Both the position numbers and the translations under genes were made by a program. From assembly GCA_964354135.1 (NCBI GenBank), contig CAYGZA010000009.1, forward strand, positions 1 through 46,960: 46,960 nucleotides of DNA, written 5' to 3'. The stretch is from CAYGZA01 sp964354135. GTDB taxonomy: Bacteria; Planctomycetota; Planctomycetia; Pirellulales; Thermoguttaceae. The notes under the pieces were generated by a model. That model saw only the letters and a list, made by a program, of their open reading frames with translations, did no database searches and had not been told where the DNA came from. The first letter of the stretch is position 1. Every line of letters starts with the position of its first letter. Shown here piece by piece: positions 44,201 to 46,960 of the stretch.

Positions 44201-45232
44201 ATGGCAGATTACCGTTTCTCGTTCGGTCCTTGGAACATCCACGAGGGGGCGGACCCGTTCGGGCCCACGGTGCGGCCCGCGCTGGGACTGGCCAAGAAGC
44301 TCGCAAGCTACAAGCAGCTTGGCTTCGACGGCATGCAGTTCCACGACGACGACGCCGTCCCGGACATGGAGAAGCTCGCCCCCGACCAGATCGTCAAGAA
44401 AGCCGCCGAGGTCAGGAAGATGCTCGACGGCGAGGGGCTCGTGGCCGAGTTTGTCGCCCCGCGGCTTTGGGAACACGGCAAGGGGGTTGACGGCGGCTAT
44501 ACGGCCAACGATCCGGCCTGCCGCCGGTGGGCCCTGGAGCGGTCCGAGCGGGCTGTGGACATCGCCAACGCCTTGGGGACCAGGATGATGGTCCTCTGGC
44601 TCGCCCGGGAGGGCACCTACATCCGCGAGTCGAAAAACGCCATCGAGGCCCACAAGCACCTCTTGGAGGCCCTCAACCATATCCTCCGGTACGACCCCGA
44701 GATCACCATTGTCATCGAGCCGAAGCCGAACGAGCCGATGGATCACGCCTACATTCCCACGATCGGCCATGCCCTGGCCATGGCCTCGCAGACGGTCGAT
44801 CCGAAGCGGGTGGGCGGCCTGATCGAGACGGCCCACGCCCTCTTGGCCGGCCTCGACCCCTCGGACGAGATGGCCTTCGCCCTGTCGGCGGGCAAGCTCT
44901 GGAGCGTTCACCTCAACGACCAGAACGGCCTGAAATTCGACCAGGACAAGACCTTCGGCTCGGCCAATCTCCGCGGGGCGTACAACCAGGTCCGCGTGCT
45001 GGAGCTGGGCGGCTACCCGGAGACCGCCCGCTTCGTGGGCCTGGACGTCAAGGCGATGCGGACGCAGAAGCCGGACGCCGCCACGCGGCACCTTTCCAAC
45101 AGCCGCGCGATCTTCCTCAGGCTCGTGGAGAAGGTCCGCACGTTCCCGAAGGACGTGGAGCGAGAGTGCATCGCCAACCGCGACTACGAGGCCCTGGAGC
45201 TGGCGGTGATCGAGCACCTGCTGGGGGAGTGA
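44201..45232 (+). CDS. Xylose-isomerase-like TIM-barrel protein
   Basis: 343 residues; the ATG at 44201 has GGAGG 6 bp upstream. The xylose isomerase pattern is visible: MQFHDDDAVPD (His48, Asp51, like the catalytic His-Asp pair), TIVIEPKPNEP (Glu173 metal ligand, Lys175), LIETAHAL (Glu209, His212), WSVHLNDQNGLKFDQD (Asp240, Asp247, Asp249) and FVGLDVKAMR (Asp282). All metal ligands and the catalytic Lys have plausible counterparts, so it is probably an active aldose-ketose isomerase in the cytoplasm. It is shorter than XylA (~390) and diverges elsewhere, so the sugar may not be xylose. No xylulokinase or transport gene is adjacent; hairpin repeats separate it from the next gene. Confidence 0.88.
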   Translation: MADYRFSFGPWNIHEGADPFGPTVRPALGLAKKLASYKQLGFDGMQFHDDDAVPDMEKLAPDQIVKKAAEVRKMLDGEGLVAEFVAPRLWEHGKGVDGGYTANDPACRRWALERSERAVDIANALGTRMMVLWLAREGTYIRESKNAIEAHKHLLEALNHILRYDPEITIVIEPKPNEPMDHAYIPTIGHALAMASQTVDPKRVGGLIETAHALLAGLDPSDEMAFALSAGKLWSVHLNDQNGLKFDQDKTFGSANLRGAYNQVRVLELGGYPETARFVGLDVKAMRTQKPDAATRHLSNSRAIFLRLVEKVRTFPKDVERECIANRDYEALELAVIEHLLGE

Positions 45233-45398
45233 GGGTCGTGCCTGGTCAGATGTACGTGAAACTGAGGGCGTGGCCCAGCATGCCCCAAACGGTAGCCGCC
45301 GGCCAGACTTGCACCGAATGCCCTTTGGGGCCAAAATGGTACCGTGGCGCGCTGCGGGGACGCGGCGGTTATTGGTCCTCAGGAAACGAGTACGAATC

Positions 45399-45471
45399 CA
45401 GTGGGACCGGCGTCCCGCCGGTCGCCGGCCGCCAGTTGGCTCGGCCGGCGGGCGAGACGCCCGCCCCACTG
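45399..45471. repeat. Cloverleaf-shaped inverted-repeat element
   Basis: 73 bp fold into a four-way junction. The outer stem is CAGTGGG/CCCACTG (45399-45405 / 45465-45471). Arm 1 is ACCGGCG-TCC-CGCCGGT (45406-45422). Arm 2 is CGCCGGCC/GGCCGGCG (45423-45430 / 45443-45450) with an inner GCCA-GT-TGGC. Arm 3 is GGGCG-AGA-CGCCC (45450-45462). It is not a tRNA: no anticodon or T-loop sequence. The rest of 45233-45482 holds nothing else. The GGCG-AGA-CGCC core also occurs at 13810-13820. Confidence 0.8.
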
Positions 45472-45482
45472 AGGATGCGAAG

Positions 45483-46960
45483 ATGGGAACGATTTGTCTC
45501 GTGTGTTGTCTCGCGAGCGTTGCGGCGGCCGATCCGCCCATTCACGCCGACAAGCCGAACGCGATCGCCTTCGCCCCGCAGAATGCGAAGTTCGTCCGCT
45601 TTGTGATCGAGGGGAGTTCTTCGGGCGAACCCTGCATCGACGAGCTGGAGGTCTACGGCCCGGACGGAAAGGAGAACCTTGCCCTTGCGAAGCGGCAGGC
45701 CAGGGCGACGGCCTCGTCCTGCCTGCGGGGCTACGCCCAACACGCCGTCGAGCACCTGAACGACGGGTTGTACGGGAACGATCGCAGTTGGATCGCCGCC
45801 ACGACCGGGACGGAGTGGGCGCAGATTGAATTGCCTGCTGCGACCGTGGTTTCCAAGGTGGTCTTCTCGCGCGACCGCCAGCGGGAGTATGCCGACCGCG
45901 TGCCGATCCGCTTCGAGGTCCGGCTCTCGACGGACGGCAAGCAGTGGACCACGGTGAAGAAGGTCGCCGCGGAAGCGGCCCCGGTGACGGTGCGGAAGCG
46001 GCCGGCGGGCTTCTTTGCGGCGATCCTTTGCAGTTTGATGCCCGGGATTTGCGTGGCGGCCTCGTTGACCCTGGACGAGCGGCCCGCGGGGGATGGCGAG
46101 TGGGGATACCGTCCGGCCCCGGGGGCCGTGTCGGCGACTACCCCGCCCGGCTTCTCCTGGCGGCCACAGAAGGGGATCGCGGCGTGGGAGTTAGAGTGCG
46201 GCCGGGGCAGCGGCTTTCAAGCGATCGAGTATCGCGCTGACAACGTGACCTTCAACGTCCTTTGCCCGCCCAAGACGTTCGCGCCCGGCGAGTACACGTG
46301 GCGCTACTGCGGCGTCGATCGGCAGGGGAACAAGACCAACTGGAGCCAAGCCCGCTCGTTCACGATTCCCGCCGGCGCCGTGTCCATGCCCATGCCGCCG
46401 CGCAAGGAACTCCTGGCCCGCATTCCCAAGTCGCACCCGCGGATGTTCATCCGGCCGGAAGACCTGCCGCGGTTGCGCGAGCTGGCCAAGGGGCCGCTGA
46501 AAGGCCAATTCGATCGCCTGGTGGCCGAGTGCGAGAAGATGCTCGCCGCGCCCCCGCCCACCGCCGAACCGGAGAAGTATCCGCCCGGCATTGCCGTGGG
46601 AGGCGAGCCGTGGCGCAAGATCTGGTGGGGCAACCGCGTGTATACCATCCGGGCCCTGGACGGCGCGGCCACGCTCGGCTTCACGCGGCTCCTGGGAGGC
46701 AAAGAGGAGTACGGCCAACTGGCCAAGCGGATCCTCTTGGATTGCCTGCGCTGGGACCCCAAAGGGGCCACGGGCTACCGCTACAACGACGAGGCCGGCA
46801 TGCCTTACAACAGCCGCTTCGCGCGCACGTATTCCTTCGTCTACGACTTGTTGAGCGACCAGGAGCGTGCGGAGTGCCGCCGCGTGATGAAGATTCGCGG
46901 CGAGGAAATGTTCGAGCACCTGTGCCCCAGGCACCTCTGGCAGCCCTACAGCAGCCACAG
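45483..46960 (+). CDS. Fusion: discoidin-like (F5/8C) N-terminus + DUF4962/heparinase-like protein, 3' truncated by window
   Basis: The frame is open from the ATG at 45483 to the window end (492 codons visible). A short signal-like start (CLVCCLASVAAA) leads into a discoidin-like domain (~20-165): ENLALAKRQARATASSCLRG, HAVEHLNDGLYGNDRSWIAA, EWAQIELPAATVVSKVVFSR, RFEVRLSTDGKQWTTVKKV. I know this start from planctomycete DUF1549/DUF1553 proteins. At ~170 the sequence becomes a new, complete signal peptide (RKRPAGFFAAILCSLMPGIC, then VAA) followed by LTLDERPAGDGEWGYRPAPG, SWRPQKGIAAWELECGRGSG and HPRMFIRPEDLPRLRELAKG, as in DUF4962/heparinase II/III-like polysaccharide lyases. A GTG at 45990 would start that second protein exactly at its signal peptide. 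Either one fused protein or two are made; the C-terminal catalytic part lies outside the window. Confidence 0.75.
   Translation, partial: MGTICLVCCLASVAAADPPIHADKPNAIAFAPQNAKFVRFVIEGSSSGEPCIDELEVYGPDGKENLALAKRQARATASSCLRGYAQHAVEHLNDGLYGNDRSWIAATTGTEWAQIELPAATVVSKVVFSRDRQREYADRVPIRFEVRLSTDGKQWTTVKKVAAEAAPVTVRKRPAGFFAAILCSLMPGICVAASLTLDERPAGDGEWGYRPAPGAVSATTPPGFSWRPQKGIAAWELECGRGSGFQAIEYRADNVTFNVLCPPKTFAPGEYTWRYCGVDRQGNKTNWSQARSFTIPAGAVSMPMPPRKELLARIPKSHPRMFIRPEDLPRLRELAKGPLKGQFDRLVAECEKMLAAPPPTAEPEKYPPGIAVGGEPWRKIWWGNRVYTIRALDGAATLGFTRLLGGKEEYGQLAKRILLDCLRWDPKGATGYRYNDEAGMPYNSRFARTYSFVYDLLSDQERAECRRVMKIRGEEMFEHLCPRHLWQPYSSH

Noticed and set aside
45399..45471. A tRNA or tRNA-like gene
   Set aside because: The shape is a cloverleaf but there is no TTCGA-type T-loop, D-loop consensus or anticodon arm of the right size.

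Overview
The window looks like a piece of a GC-rich Planctomycetota genome, most likely from the Pirellulales or a near relative. This rests on family content and not on any marker gene. It holds a DUF1559 prepilin-like protein, three CRTAC1 (FG-GAP plus ASPIC/UnbV) proteins, a planctomycete-style Gfo/Idh/MocA C-terminus, a VIT/VWA protein, a BON protein with a Tyr/Pro-rich tail, and many exported or lipidated proteins. The only RNA gene recognised is one tRNA-Ile(GAT). There is no CRISPR array, transposase, phage block or rRNA.

Layout. At 1-7.1 kb there is the end of an oxidoreductase gene, a repeat cluster, a minus-strand E2-type acyltransferase and penicillin acylase with a thioredoxin-like remnant beside them, and a plus-strand ORF fusing an exported methyltransferase to a glutaminase-like enzyme. 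At 7.1-13.9 kb there is a remnant of a PmoA-like gene, then two exported minus-strand proteins (WD40/PQQ propeller and parallel beta-helix), each with a shared 49-bp box about 250-320 bp upstream. At 13.9-20.1 kb there is a radical SAM/CPBP-protease pair, a cupin and a VOC protein, an exported SMP-30-like propeller and a glycerol dehydrogenase.

The core, 20.2-32.2 kb, is a two-armed cluster. A minus-strand TPR-CRTAC1 pair and a plus-strand TPR-CRTAC1-CRTAC1 run flank an LRR lipoprotein, a DUF1559 protein and a small lipoprotein. All these products carry an export or membrane signal, and the gene joins are tightly coupled (TGA-C-ATG, GTGA overlap, 1-bp gap). This is the best candidate here for an undescribed system, possibly a cell-surface assembly. 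Its function is unknown.

At 32.2-40.1 kb are the tRNA with a good promoter, a large TlpA-like protein, a small membrane protein, a BON protein behind a foldable leader and in front of a clear terminator, a lipoprotein, a histidine kinase, a small conserved-looking ORF and an ACT protein. At 40.5-47 kb are the VIT/VWA protein, a one-domain aspartic protease, an orphan MT-A70 methyltransferase, a xylose-isomerase-like protein, a cloverleaf-shaped inverted repeat, and a discoidin-like N-terminus fused in frame to a DUF4962/heparinase-like protein that runs off the end.

Two patterns cut across the window. First, four loci look broken or fused (3.8-4.1, 4.4-7.1, 7.2 and 45.5-47 kb), which means either recent deletions or assembly joins. 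Second, many intergenic gaps carry short GC-rich hairpins built from a few recurring modules.
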